A DNA stretch of 36,942 nucleotides from Bdellovibrio sp. 28-41-41 (GTDB taxonomy: Bacteria; Bdellovibrionota; Bdellovibrionia; Bdellovibrionales; Bdellovibrionaceae), in the NCBI GenBank assembly GCA_002256935.1, contig NCGL01000075.1:1-36942 (forward strand), in the 5' to 3' direction. The notes under the pieces are model-generated. The model had not been told where the DNA came from. It ran no database searches and worked only from the letters and a program-made list of their open reading frames with translations. Shown here piece after piece: positions 1 to 10,553 of this stretch. Both the position numbers and the translations under genes were made by a program. Position 1 is the first letter of the stretch. Every line of letters starts with the position of its first letter.

Positions 1-67
1 GGTACATATCTGGCTGGGCTGATTGCCCGATTGCCAGACTGCCTGGAGTTTGCTATCTAACTCCGAC

Positions 68-2316
<2,249 letters not shown>

Positions 2317-2372
2317 TGTATTCAAATCCGTATCGAGCGGGTACAAGTGGTTTTCTTTTAACGAGGTGAATT

Positions 2373-2744
2373 ATGAAAAGATCTTTAATTTTATTACCGT
2401 TTTTAGCTCCCGTAGTGGCTATGGCGCAAACAGCAACGCCACAACAACCAGGTATGCTAGAAGCTCTGTTCCCATTTGTAATCATGTTTGTGATTTTGTA
2501 TTTCGTTCTGTTGCGTCCTCAAATGCGCAAACAAAAAGAACACCAAAGCTTTGTCACATCTATAAAGCGTGGCGATGAGATCATCACTCAAACGGGTATC
2601 TTAGGTCGCATCGAAGGCTTAACTGAGCAGTTCGTGACTTTGGAAATTGCTGACGGTGTACGCATCAAAATGCTTCGCTCTCAAGTAGCGGGCAGTGCTC
2701 AATCCGTGATTCAGGCTGCTCAAAAAGACAGCACGAAAAAATAG
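2373..2744 (+). CDS. yajC: YajC, SecDF-associated preprotein translocase subunit
   Basis: YajC is the small inner-membrane partner of SecD and SecF. This 123-residue product has a hydrophobic N-terminus ending AMAQ that looks like a signal segment. Near residues 30-50 there is one strong membrane span ending in the family hallmark LLRPQMRKQKEHQ, followed by the cytoplasmic motif KRGDEIITQTGILGRI. AGGTG sits a few bases before the ATG. It lies 56 bp after tgt and 100 bp before secD. The order queA-tgt-yajC-secD-secF is a conserved arrangement in many bacteria, which supports the call. Most YajC proteins have only one hydrophobic stretch, so the extra N-terminal hydrophobic segment may be cleaved. 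Confidence 0.93.
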   Translation: MKRSLILLPFLAPVVAMAQTATPQQPGMLEALFPFVIMFVILYFVLLRPQMRKQKEHQSFVTSIKRGDEIITQTGILGRIEGLTEQFVTLEIADGVRIKMLRSQVAGSAQSVIQAAQKDSTKK

Positions 2745-2779
2745 TTTTATTCAGATCAAAGCCGTCTCGAGATTCATAA

Positions 2780-2809
2780 TTGACAATCTATTCCCTTACT
2801 TAGCACAAT
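2780..2809 (+). promoter_or_regulatory. Candidate sigma-70 promoter for secD-secF
   Basis: A perfect TTGACA (2780-2785) is followed after 18 bases by CACAAT (2804-2809, four of six matches to TATAAT). It lies in the yajC-secD gap and would start transcription near 2816, giving a leader of about 30 bases before the secD ATG at 2845. This suggests secDF can be expressed independently of queA-tgt-yajC. Confidence 0.5.
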
Positions 2810-2844
2810 GTGTGAGATTTACATCGAATGAGTAAGGGGAAATT

Positions 2845-4575
2845 ATGGAAAATTACAGATGGCGAGTGATTGGTGCTCTTGTCGGCGTACTGGCCGCAAT
2901 TGTATTGCTAACTCCTAACTTCATGGACACCTCAAAATTAAACTGGTGGCCAGCTAAGAAAAAATTGAATTATGGTTTGGACATTCAAGGTGGTATCCAT
3001 CTTGTGATGGGCGTTGACATCAATGGTGTCATGACCGAGACCGCAAATCGTCAGGCTAATAGTTTGAAAAAAGAATTAGCAACGCTAGCAACAACTAAAG
3101 TTGAGCTCGTTAATTTCAAAATTTCAAACCCAGCTATCGGCGAAATGGAATTTGAATTCCACAACGCGGCTGATGCGGACGAGGCCAATAAATACATTGG
3201 CGATCGCCATGGTACAGTTTTGCAAACGATCGAACGCAGAGATAAATTCACAGTTTATCGTTATTTAGACAACTACCTAGTTGAGCTAAGACAAAAAGTA
3301 ATCGCCCAATCCATTGAAACGATTCGTAACCGTATCGATGAGTTCGGTGTGGCTGAACCAAGCATCTCTCAACAAGGTGACAATCGTATTTTGGTTCAAT
3401 TACCAGGTATGGCTGATGCGGAACAAGCTAAGAAACTAATCAATACGACAGCGAAACTTGATTTCATGATCGTGGATGATTCAGTTAACATGGGTGAAGT
3501 TCAAAAGTGGATCAAAGACGCGGAAACTGCGGGTAGCTTCACAATGGCGACAATGAAATATTCAGAGTACGTGAATAAAATCAATGAAGCTTTACGTGGT
3601 AAAATTCCTGAAAAATCAGCTTTGTATTTCGGTAAAGCCGAAAATGCTCGTACGATGGACGCTGGTTCCATTCCTTATGTTCTTAAAGCAGATACTGGTT
3701 TAGGTGGAACAGATCTAGACGATGCAACGATCTCTTTCGGACAATTTGGTGATCCGCAAGTGGCTCTTCGTTTCAATACAGTCGGTGCGGGTAAATTTGC
3801 TGACATCACTGGAAACAATATCAATAAACGTATGGCGATCATTCTAGATCGTATCGTTAAATCAGCTCCTAATATACAAACTCGAATTGGTGACGGTAAC
3901 GCCGTGATCACGTTGGGACAAAGAAATCATCAAGAATCACTTGATGAAGCGAAAATGATTTCTACAGCTCTTAAAGCCGGCTCATTGCCAGCAGCCCTAG
4001 AACAATTAGAAGAACGTCGTGTGGGTCCTACGTTAGGTGCCGATTCGATCAAGCAAGCTAAAATGGGTGCGTATGCAGGTACATTCTTGATTTTCATATT
4101 CTTGATCCTTTACTACCGTGCTATGGGCGTTGTCGCTTCGACTTCGATTGCCGTGAACGTATTATCTGGCTTAGGTTTGCTAACGGCACTGGGAGCAACA
4201 TTAACTCTACCTGGTATTGCCGGAATCGCTTTAACAGTTGGTTTCGCGGTCGATGCAAACGTTTTAATTCAAGAGCGTATCAAAGAGGAACTAGTTAAAG
4301 GTGCAAGCTGGAAACTGGCGGTCAAAGAAGGGTATAGTCGAGCGATGTCAGCGATCTTGGATTCGAACGTAACTGTGGCAGCCGTTGCTGTCATCTTACT
4401 TAATTTCGGTACAGGTCCAATTCGTGGTTTCGCAGTGACATTATTAATCGGTATCGCGACGACTCTTTTCGCAAACGTTTTCGTTTCGAAAGTGATCGTG
4501 GATACGTTGATCTACAAATGGAATGTAAAACATATCTCTATCGGTCTATCTGATAAGAGTTTGGCTAAGGCGTAG
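2845..4575 (+). CDS. secD: SecD, proton-driven protein export subunit
   Basis: SecD works with SecF to complete export through SecYEG using the proton motive force. The 576-residue protein opens with a membrane span (about 8-25) and the signature LNYGLDIQGGIHLVMGVD at about 41-58. A large periplasmic P1 region follows, then the SecDF transmembrane block. That block carries GFAVDANVLIQERIKEEL near residue 465, including the Asp implicated in proton movement. AAGGGG lies just before the ATG. secF follows after 8 bp. An inverted repeat upstream (2793-2800 and 2831-2838) has one arm on the ribosome binding site, so translational control is possible. Length and motifs are standard and no defect is seen. 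Confidence 0.97.
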   Translation: MENYRWRVIGALVGVLAAIVLLTPNFMDTSKLNWWPAKKKLNYGLDIQGGIHLVMGVDINGVMTETANRQANSLKKELATLATTKVELVNFKISNPAIGEMEFEFHNAADADEANKYIGDRHGTVLQTIERRDKFTVYRYLDNYLVELRQKVIAQSIETIRNRIDEFGVAEPSISQQGDNRILVQLPGMADAEQAKKLINTTAKLDFMIVDDSVNMGEVQKWIKDAETAGSFTMATMKYSEYVNKINEALRGKIPEKSALYFGKAENARTMDAGSIPYVLKADTGLGGTDLDDATISFGQFGDPQVALRFNTVGAGKFADITGNNINKRMAIILDRIVKSAPNIQTRIGDGNAVITLGQRNHQESLDEAKMISTALKAGSLPAALEQLEERRVGPTLGADSIKQAKMGAYAGTFLIFIFLILYYRAMGVVASTSIAVNVLSGLGLLTALGATLTLPGIAGIALTVGFAVDANVLIQERIKEELVKGASWKLAVKEGYSRAMSAILDSNVTVAAVAVILLNFGTGPIRGFAVTLLIGIATTLFANVFVSKVIVDTLIYKWNVKHISIGLSDKSLAKA

Positions 4576-4583
4576 GAAGCATC

Positions 4584-5534
4584 ATGAATCAGAAAAAAAT
4601 TAATTCAAAAAATGATAACGAAGGATACGGACGATTTGATTTCGTTGGTAAAACTCCATTATTTGGTGGTATCTCGTTACTTTTGGTTATCGCCTCATTG
4701 GTATATTTGGCAGTTGGCGGAATCAATTACGGTATCGATTTTAAAGGTGGAACAGAAATCCAAGTTAAGTTTGGTCAATCTGTTTCCATTGATGACATTC
4801 GTAAGTCCGCTCACAGTTTAGGTTTGGGCGAAGTCGGTATTCAAGGTTTTGGTGATTCCAGCGAATTCATTATTCGTTTCCAAGGCGAACCAGGAAAAGA
4901 CGACAAAGAAACAAATGCAAAATTGAACGATGCGATCGGTAAAGTTAAAGGCATGATCGATACTCAGTTCAAAGACAAACAGCCAGATATTCGCCGGGTA
5001 GATAGCGTGGGGCCTCAGGTAGGTGCTGAGTTAAAACGAAATGGATTGCTGGCCGTATTTTATAGTTTGCTTGTGATTTTAATCTACGTAGCTTTACGTT
5101 TCGATTACAAATACTCACCGGGTGCGGTTGTGTGTTTGGCCCATGATGCAATTCTGACTTTAGGTATCTTCGTGCTCGTTGGAAAAGAAGTGAACGTATC
5201 GATTTTGGCGGCGATCTTGACTCTAATTGGATACTCGCTGAATGATACGATCGTTGTGTTCGATAGGATCCGTGAAACAGATTCTCATTATCACGACAGA
5301 TCATCGAAATTTATCATTAATAAAGCGATCAACGATATGTTAGGTCGTACCATCATCACTTCGGGAACTGTATTCACTTCGGCACTTTGTTTGTGGATCT
5401 TCTCGACTGGGACTGTTTCGGATATCGCATTTGCGATCACGATCGGGATGTTCTTTGGAACGTACTCATCGATTTTCGTGGCAGCGCCTATGATGATCTT
5501 GATGGAAAAAATGAAAGCATTAGCAAAGGCATAA
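4584..5534 (+). CDS. secF: SecF, proton-driven protein export subunit
   Basis: SecF pairs with SecD in the inner membrane. The 316-residue product has an N-terminal membrane span at about 29-47, then the conserved GINYGIDFKGGTEIQV. The periplasmic segment is short, and the transmembrane block carries GYSLNDTIVVFDRIRE at about 216-231. AGGAAG lies before the ATG, only 8 bp after the secD stop. The recJ start follows 3 bp after its own stop, so secD-secF-recJ are probably one transcript. The overall form matches the separate SecF of Gram-negative bacteria rather than a SecDF fusion. Confidence 0.97.
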   Translation: MNQKKINSKNDNEGYGRFDFVGKTPLFGGISLLLVIASLVYLAVGGINYGIDFKGGTEIQVKFGQSVSIDDIRKSAHSLGLGEVGIQGFGDSSEFIIRFQGEPGKDDKETNAKLNDAIGKVKGMIDTQFKDKQPDIRRVDSVGPQVGAELKRNGLLAVFYSLLVILIYVALRFDYKYSPGAVVCLAHDAILTLGIFVLVGKEVNVSILAAILTLIGYSLNDTIVVFDRIRETDSHYHDRSSKFIINKAINDMLGRTIITSGTVFTSALCLWIFSTGTVSDIAFAITIGMFFGTYSSIFVAAPMMILMEKMKALAKA

Positions 5535-5537
5535 CAA

Positions 5538-7382
5538 ATGTCCGACGTAACTATCCAGAACGGGAACCAGGCAGCTGGTTCCGCTGATCAGACATCGGGG
5601 ATGCAGAAATCAGCCGTTCTGGATTTTTACAACCAAATCCCGCCAAAGCTGCGCGAGTATTTGGAAACGTTTAATTTATCGACCCCGATTGATTTATCAA
5701 CTCCACAAGACATGTTTGATTTCTTGCAACCGAAACTGACGACTCTAGAAAATCCGTATAAAATTGAAAACCTTGAAAAAGCCGCTGATCGTTTATGGAA
5801 TGCTTGGGTAAATCAAGAAAATGTTTTGATCTATGGCGATTACGATCTGGATGGAACGTCAGGAATTATTTTACTGTATGACAGTTTCAAGGCACTTGGA
5901 TTCAGTAACCTTCATTATTTTCAGCCGTCGAAGGCGAATGATGGTTACGGACTGCACGCGCACGTTTTAGAGAAAATAAAAGCCGAGAAAAATATCGATG
6001 TCGTTGTGACGGTTGATGTGGGTATCACTGGCAACGCAGCTTGCGACAAAGCTAAAGAGCTTGGGATTGATGTCATCGTAACGGATCATCATTTGGCTCA
6101 GGATGAATTACCAAACGCCTATTGTATCGTGAATCCCAATCAGCCTGGGGATACGTCGGGACTGGGATACTTGTGCGGCTGCGGAGTTGGGTTCTACCTA
6201 GTTCGTGGTTTGTGCAAAAAGTGGATTGAAAAAGGCTCACCTGTTAAATTTGATTTAAAAGCCGTATTGCCCTATTTTGCGATTGCGACAGTTACGGATA
6301 TGGTTCCTTTGGTTAAAGACAATCGAACTCTTTTAAAATTTGCATTTGAGTCTTTTAAAAACGTAACTAATTTTGGATTGAAGGCTTTGTTAACTGAACT
6401 GAATCTGAACGATAAAAAAATAGATACCAGTGATATTGGGATGCAACTGGCGCCGAAAATTAATGCGATCACGCGCATGAGCGCGCAGTTAAAGCCGATC
6501 GACCTGTTATTTAGAGACTCTGCGGCCGACGCCAAAACGTTTGTTAAAGATATTTTGAAATTAAATGTTGAACGTAAGGCTCTACAAGAAACTGGACTGC
6601 AAGAAGCTAAACAAGCTTATGAAGAGCATTTAAAAACTAATACTGTGGATGCCACTGATCACTACCGTGCATTTTTCTATGCTTCGTCGAATATCCATCA
6701 TGGTGTGACGGGGTTGATAGCTTCGAAAATGGTTGAACAATTCGGCGGTAGTTTTTTTATTGGTGCCCACACGGCTGATACCGATGTCGTTGTTGGGTCT
6801 TCTCGCAAGCCAGATTCAATTTCCTATAGTTTAGTGGATGTAATGGCGGCTAGCAAAGACAGTTGGATTCGCTTCGGTGGTCACGCTAGTGCCGCTGGTT
6901 TTGAATACTCAAAGACGAATGAAGATTCTATTTTAGCTGAATCAACAGAATTTTTGAAGAACTTGAAAGACTCTGCTGATGCCGGTGTAGATGGTAATGC
7001 CAATGCCGATATAAATTCGTATCAAGACCAAACAGGAAAACCACAGCCTATCGATCTAGATTGGTTTGATTTGAATATGCATTTCTTCACGTGGGTGCAG
7101 TTTTTAGAACCATTTGGTGTTCAGTTTCCAGAACCCGTATTTCGTCTGAAAGCGGTTCCTGTTCTATCAATTAAAGTCATGAAAGAAAAACATTTTAAGC
7201 TGAATGTGGTTAATCCACAGAACAGAGAAGCTTTGAATTTTGTTTTGTTCAATTCAACTGAAGAACAACGTCAGTTGCTAACGGCGCTGAATCAGAAATT
7301 TGATATTTGTTTTAAAATTAAAAAAGATACCTTCAATTACAATCAACGTTTTCAATTTATCATCGAGTCTATTTCGTTATGA
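5538..7382 (+). CDS. recJ: RecJ-type single-stranded-DNA exonuclease (DHH/DHHA1 family)
   Basis: RecJ degrades single-stranded DNA 5' to 3' in recombination and repair. Phosphoesterase motifs are visible: YGDYDLDGTSG near residue 99 (the family usually has DYDADG), VTVDVGITGNAACDKAKE, the name-giving VTDHH, then TVTDMVPL and APKINAITRM. The DHHA1 part has HHGVTGLIASKM and RFGGHASAAGFE, and the C-terminal 100 residues would be the OB-like RecJ region. At 614 residues the length is normal. The start is 3 bp after secF with no strong ribosome binding site, and the first 25 residues are low-complexity Gly/Ala/Gln/Ser. The final ATGA overlaps the queC start. Confidence 0.9.
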   Translation: MSDVTIQNGNQAAGSADQTSGMQKSAVLDFYNQIPPKLREYLETFNLSTPIDLSTPQDMFDFLQPKLTTLENPYKIENLEKAADRLWNAWVNQENVLIYGDYDLDGTSGIILLYDSFKALGFSNLHYFQPSKANDGYGLHAHVLEKIKAEKNIDVVVTVDVGITGNAACDKAKELGIDVIVTDHHLAQDELPNAYCIVNPNQPGDTSGLGYLCGCGVGFYLVRGLCKKWIEKGSPVKFDLKAVLPYFAIATVTDMVPLVKDNRTLLKFAFESFKNVTNFGLKALLTELNLNDKKIDTSDIGMQLAPKINAITRMSAQLKPIDLLFRDSAADAKTFVKDILKLNVERKALQETGLQEAKQAYEEHLKTNTVDATDHYRAFFYASSNIHHGVTGLIASKMVEQFGGSFFIGAHTADTDVVVGSSRKPDSISYSLVDVMAASKDSWIRFGGHASAAGFEYSKTNEDSILAESTEFLKNLKDSADAGVDGNANADINSYQDQTGKPQPIDLDWFDLNMHFFTWVQFLEPFGVQFPEPVFRLKAVPVLSIKVMKEKHFKLNVVNPQNREALNFVLFNSTEEQRQLLTALNQKFDICFKIKKDTFNYNQRFQFIIESISL

Positions 7383-8062
7383 ATTCAGCGGTCATAATTC
7401 TTTCCGGTGGTTTAGATTCTTCAGCCAATCTAGCATTGGCCATCGATCAGCTTAACGTAAAAATGGCTATCACTTTTGACTATGGGCAACGGGCGGCCGC
7501 TAAAGAAATTCAAGCTTCAAAGGCATTATGCAAACACTATGGTGTAAAACATAAAATCCTCTCGATTCCATGGGTGGGGGAATTTGGTAAGTCGGCGCTG
7601 ATCGATACATCGATTGAAGTTCCTACGGCGGACGTAAAAATCGATGACACGTCAGCCTCGACCAAATCGGCGTCTAAAGTTTGGGTTCCGAATCGAAACG
7701 GAATCTTTTTAAATATCGCCGCTGGCTTTGCTGAAGCCATGGACTGTGATTACGTTATTCCCGGTTTTAATTTAGAAGAAGCATCGACCTTTCCCGATAA
7801 CTCTAAAGACTTTATTCAGTCTTTAAATGGCAGCTTTTCATTTTCGACTGCTAATAAAGTGCAAACAAAGTGTTACACGATTGATATGATGAAAACCGAG
7901 ATTTTGAAAATCTCCATGGAAAAGAAATTACCCTTAGAGCTGCTGTGGCCATGCTACTTTGCCGGCGAAATTTGGTGTGGTGAATGTGAATCGTGCCAGC
8001 GTTCCAAACGTGCATTCAAAGCCAACGGTCTAGATCTAAAAAAATATTTTAAAACAATTTGA
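7379..8062 (+). CDS. queC: QueC, 7-cyano-7-deazaguanine (preQ0) synthase
   Basis: QueC converts 7-carboxy-7-deazaguanine to preQ0 with ATP and ammonia, early in queuosine synthesis. The PP-loop SGGLDSS lies at residues 9-15, and the C-terminal zinc cysteines are C192, C200, C203 and C206 in the CGECESCQRSK region. The 227-residue length is typical. Its ATG overlaps the recJ stop by 4 bp, so it is probably translationally coupled. With queA and tgt in the same block, three steps of the pathway are here; queD, queE, queF and queG are not in the window. No preQ1 riboswitch can precede it because the gene begins inside recJ. Confidence 0.95.
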   Translation: MNSAVIILSGGLDSSANLALAIDQLNVKMAITFDYGQRAAAKEIQASKALCKHYGVKHKILSIPWVGEFGKSALIDTSIEVPTADVKIDDTSASTKSASKVWVPNRNGIFLNIAAGFAEAMDCDYVIPGFNLEEASTFPDNSKDFIQSLNGSFSFSTANKVQTKCYTIDMMKTEILKISMEKKLPLELLWPCYFAGEIWCGECESCQRSKRAFKANGLDLKKYFKTI

Positions 8063-8079
8063 GATAAAGGAAGTACACT

Positions 8080-8751
8080 ATGATTCGTCGTCAATTTCTT
8101 GCGTCCTTTGTTTTTACTATTTTATTTGCACTAACAGGTTTTAGTGAAACTCAGATTTTATTAATTGGTATTAAAGACCTTCATCCAACTCAAGCAAACT
8201 TGGGATTTAAAGAAGTGGAAAAAAAGGCGAAGAAGGTCGCTAAAAAACAAGCGAATGGGGAATTAGAACAGTATTTGCGGATGGAATCGGTTCCGGTTGT
8301 TCTAGGGCCAGGAAACAAAAAGTACATGATCGATGGTCATCACTTTTTGGCAGCTGCCTACAAACAAAAAATAGAAAAAGTTTATTACGAAGTGGTTGAT
8401 GATTATTCCAATCACGCCGACCAGTCTGAATTTTGGAAAAAAATGATCGACGCTAAACGGGTGTACCTAAAAGATAAAGGGAAACCGATTGAACCAAGTG
8501 CTTTACCAAATGATATTACAGGACTGACAGACGATCCGTATCGCACCTTCGCCGCGGAAGTGCGTGATCGAGGTGGTTTTAACAAAACAGACACTCCGTT
8601 TATGGAATTCGTGTGGGCCGATTATTTTCGGCCATTAGTAGCACTGGATTTTATACAATCGGATCATAGGAAAGCCATCAAGCAAGCAAGAACTTTAGCT
8701 CGGGATAGCAAGGCTGCTGACTTGCCGGGATATCGAGGACCCGAAAAATGA
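8080..8751 (+). CDS. Exported ParB-like nuclease-fold protein (ParBc_2 type)
   Basis: The 223-residue product begins with a signal peptide (basic MIRR, hydrophobic core to about residue 22), so it should act outside the cytoplasm. The rest resembles the ParB-like family known as ParBc_2 (DUF-level function): an opening segment that positions ESVPVVLG, then KYMIDGHHFLAAAY with the DGHH motif at about residue 86, and a C-terminal RDRGGFNKT stretch. A typical chromosome-partition ParB would be cytoplasmic and have a helix-turn-helix; neither is seen here. AAAGGAAG precedes the start, 17 bp after queC. It overlaps the DUF366 gene by an ATGA, implying coupled translation. Substrate and role are unknown. 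Confidence 0.7.
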   Translation: MIRRQFLASFVFTILFALTGFSETQILLIGIKDLHPTQANLGFKEVEKKAKKVAKKQANGELEQYLRMESVPVVLGPGNKKYMIDGHHFLAAAYKQKIEKVYYEVVDDYSNHADQSEFWKKMIDAKRVYLKDKGKPIEPSALPNDITGLTDDPYRTFAAEVRDRGGFNKTDTPFMEFVWADYFRPLVALDFIQSDHRKAIKQARTLARDSKAADLPGYRGPEK

Positions 8752-9314
8752 AAACAAAATTTATAAAAAAATACTTTGCCTACACGGGCGATCAATTACG
8801 TTCGCACTTTGCCTACGAGAACTACGGTGTCTTAGGGAATTCTATCGTGGCCTGGATTGGGCCATGCGATATTCCATTTGAGCACATGGTGGATTTAGAA
8901 GATGTGCTGGCGAAAAGCCCGATTCGCGGGGCCTTGATGCTACATTTTATAGTGGAAGTTTTTAATCAGAGTTTATTCTCAGCCGTTTCATTGCAGAGAT
9001 TGCTTGCCAGTATAGTTAAAGATGAAATTGAAAGCCGTCTTAATTCAAAAAATCCAATTCGGTTGCGCCGGGATGGTGATGATGTATTCTGGGGCGATAA
9101 AAAAATCACCATCAGTATCGCTTCCATCAGTGCCGTTTCCACGCAAATTCATTTTGCCGTTAATGTGAATAACAATGACACTCCTGTTAAAACGGCGGCG
9201 CTAGATGATTTCAAAATTAACGTAAATGATTTTGGAAAATCAGTGCTCGATAAATTCAGCAAAGAATTTGATTCGATCGAGATTGCAACTCAAAAGGTAA
9301 GACCACTTAAATAG
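8748..9314 (+). CDS. DUF366 family protein
   Basis: This 188-residue protein matches the DUF366 pattern: an early YTGDQLRSHFAY, then VAWIGPCDIPFEHMVDLEDV, the LMLHFIVEVF segment and SIASISAVSTQIHFAVNV. It has no signal peptide or membrane span, so it is probably cytoplasmic. I know of no proven biochemical role for the family. Its ATG overlaps the stop of the exported ParB-like gene, and both follow queC, so a link to deazaguanine metabolism is a guess from position only. Its last 8 bp overlap the tail of the convergent DUF1275 gene. Confidence 0.8.
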   Translation: MKTKFIKKYFAYTGDQLRSHFAYENYGVLGNSIVAWIGPCDIPFEHMVDLEDVLAKSPIRGALMLHFIVEVFNQSLFSAVSLQRLLASIVKDEIESRLNSKNPIRLRRDGDDVFWGDKKITISIASISAVSTQIHFAVNVNNNDTPVKTAALDDFKINVNDFGKSVLDKFSKEFDSIEIATQKVRPLK

Positions 9315-10050
9315 GTTTGGAATTCACCGGCTTTTTGTGCAGACATAAAAGCAAATAGATTGCAGATATCGTAACGGGCACTAGGAATCCATAGTATTGG
9401 TATTTTAAGTACAGGCTTGCGCCCATCCAGCTACCAAATATAAAGCTAACGATAATTCCTACTCGCATGCCCGTTGCTTTTAGTTCTTGCTCTCGTAGCG
9501 AATGGTTTTGTTGGTGTGAAAAAATTCGAACCAGACCAATGCCTAGATCGGTGGTTAATCCTGTTAGGTGAGTCGTGCGTATCACGGAATGGGATATTGA
9601 TGTGATCATGGCATTTTGTACGCCCGAACTAAAACTTAAAAGTCCTAACAGAAAGTAGTCATCCGCTATGGACAATTCCGACCCAAAACCTCCAAAACCA
9701 TTGTTCACACCCATCATGGTAACTAGCCCGTAACAGGCTACCATCAAGGAAAACAAGATTGTATAGTTTGGTTTTTTTTGACGAATACTTCGTCGGTCAG
9801 TAAAGAAAGCAGAAATGCAACTCCCGGCCAAAAAGAACAGGGGGACGGATATTATTCCCAGCGCTAGTTGAAAGTTTCCAGTGGCCATTTCGACTCCAAA
9901 ATGAGTCGCAAAACCAGTCGTATGGGTCACAAAGCGATGGCACGCCAGTAATCCGCCGACGTTCACGCACCCCGCTTGAAAGGCTAAGCTATTCCATAGA
10001 GCAAATTTTTTGGGAGAATAGTGAGGTTGACTGATAAGATCTACGAACAT
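9307..10050 (-). CDS. DUF1275 (YoaK-like) integral membrane protein
   Basis: The 247-residue product is almost entirely hydrophobic with several membrane spans. It has the DUF1275 layout: an early AFQAGCVNVGG with THTTGFATHFG following, a middle SFSSGVQNAMITSISHSVIRTTHLTG, and a C-terminal pair of spans. Family members are predicted membrane proteins without settled substrates. The gene stands alone on the minus strand, its tail overlapping the DUF366 gene by 8 bp, and it is divergent from the Nudix gene with a 67-bp shared upstream gap. A basic loop (about residues 86-95) separates the two halves. Function unknown; the family call is fairly firm. Confidence 0.78.
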   Translation of the reverse strand: MFVDLISQPHYSPKKFALWNSLAFQAGCVNVGGLLACHRFVTHTTGFATHFGVEMATGNFQLALGIISVPLFFLAGSCISAFFTDRRSIRQKKPNYTILFSLMVACYGLVTMMGVNNGFGGFGSELSIADDYFLLGLLSFSSGVQNAMITSISHSVIRTTHLTGLTTDLGIGLVRIFSHQQNHSLREQELKATGMRVGIIVSFIFGSWMGASLYLKYQYYGFLVPVTISAIYLLLCLHKKPVNSKPI

Positions 10051-10117
10051 GTCTTAATTATAAATCTAAAGGTGAAAAAAACTAGTCCAGAGTGAAGATT
10101 CATTCTACAATGATGAC

Positions 10118-10498
10118 ATGGTAGATGTGGTTGCCGCTGTAGTTGAAAAAGAAGGAAAATTTTTGGTTGCTCAACGTCCCGTTGAAAAAGGCGGTGAGTG
10201 GGAATTTCCTGGCGGCAAAGTTGAAAAAGGCGAAACATTTTTCGAAGCATTGGTGCGCGAAATTAAAGAAGAGCTAAATGTGCCAGTAAAACCTATTCGT
10301 ATCTTATCTAGCTACCCAAAAGACATTCGAGGCCAGACCTACAGCATTCATTTTGTCGCAGCTACTTTAGGCAGCGAAGATTTTGTTCTGTCCGAGCATC
10401 AATCCTGCCTATGGGTGGATTTAAATGAAATTAAACAGCTTCCTATGTCGTCAGTAGATAAAGAATTTGTGAAACAATTGCGGTCTAGTGAAAAATAA
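10118..10498 (+). CDS. Nudix hydrolase, MutT-like
   Basis: This is a compact 126-residue single-domain Nudix protein. The Nudix box at residues 33-55 is intact (GKVEKGETFFEALVREIKEE), with the REIKEE metal-binding glutamates. The preceding GGEWEFPGG is typical of the MutT/8-oxo-dGTP diphosphatase branch, as is the start VVAAVVEKEGKFLVAQRP. It likely cleans oxidised or non-canonical nucleoside triphosphates, but the exact substrate cannot be fixed from sequence. No strong ribosome binding site precedes the ATG. It lies upstream of a LON-domain protein with a 55-bp gap. Confidence 0.85.
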   Translation: MVDVVAAVVEKEGKFLVAQRPVEKGGEWEFPGGKVEKGETFFEALVREIKEELNVPVKPIRILSSYPKDIRGQTYSIHFVAATLGSEDFVLSEHQSCLWVDLNEIKQLPMSSVDKEFVKQLRSSEK

Positions 10499-10553
10499 GT
10501 CCTATAAGTAAAAATGAGTGGACGCCTGTCATAGCCATCAGTAACGTGGTTGT

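Noticed and set aside
1..60. Frame-1 open stretch ending in TAA just before queA, possibly the C-terminus of an upstream gene
   Set aside because: Only 19 codons are visible and the peptide matches no C-terminus I recognise (it is not RuvB-like); an open run this short is common by chance.
2828..2869. A 13-codon upstream ORF overlapping the secD start
   Set aside because: No ribosome binding site, and it would compete with a well-placed secD start; likely chance.
4969..5304. 111-residue antisense ORF within secF
   Set aside because: A shadow of secF, with no motif or ribosome binding site.
8063..8079. A preQ1 riboswitch near queC
   Set aside because: queC starts inside recJ and the gap after queC is only 17 bp, so there is no room for an aptamer.
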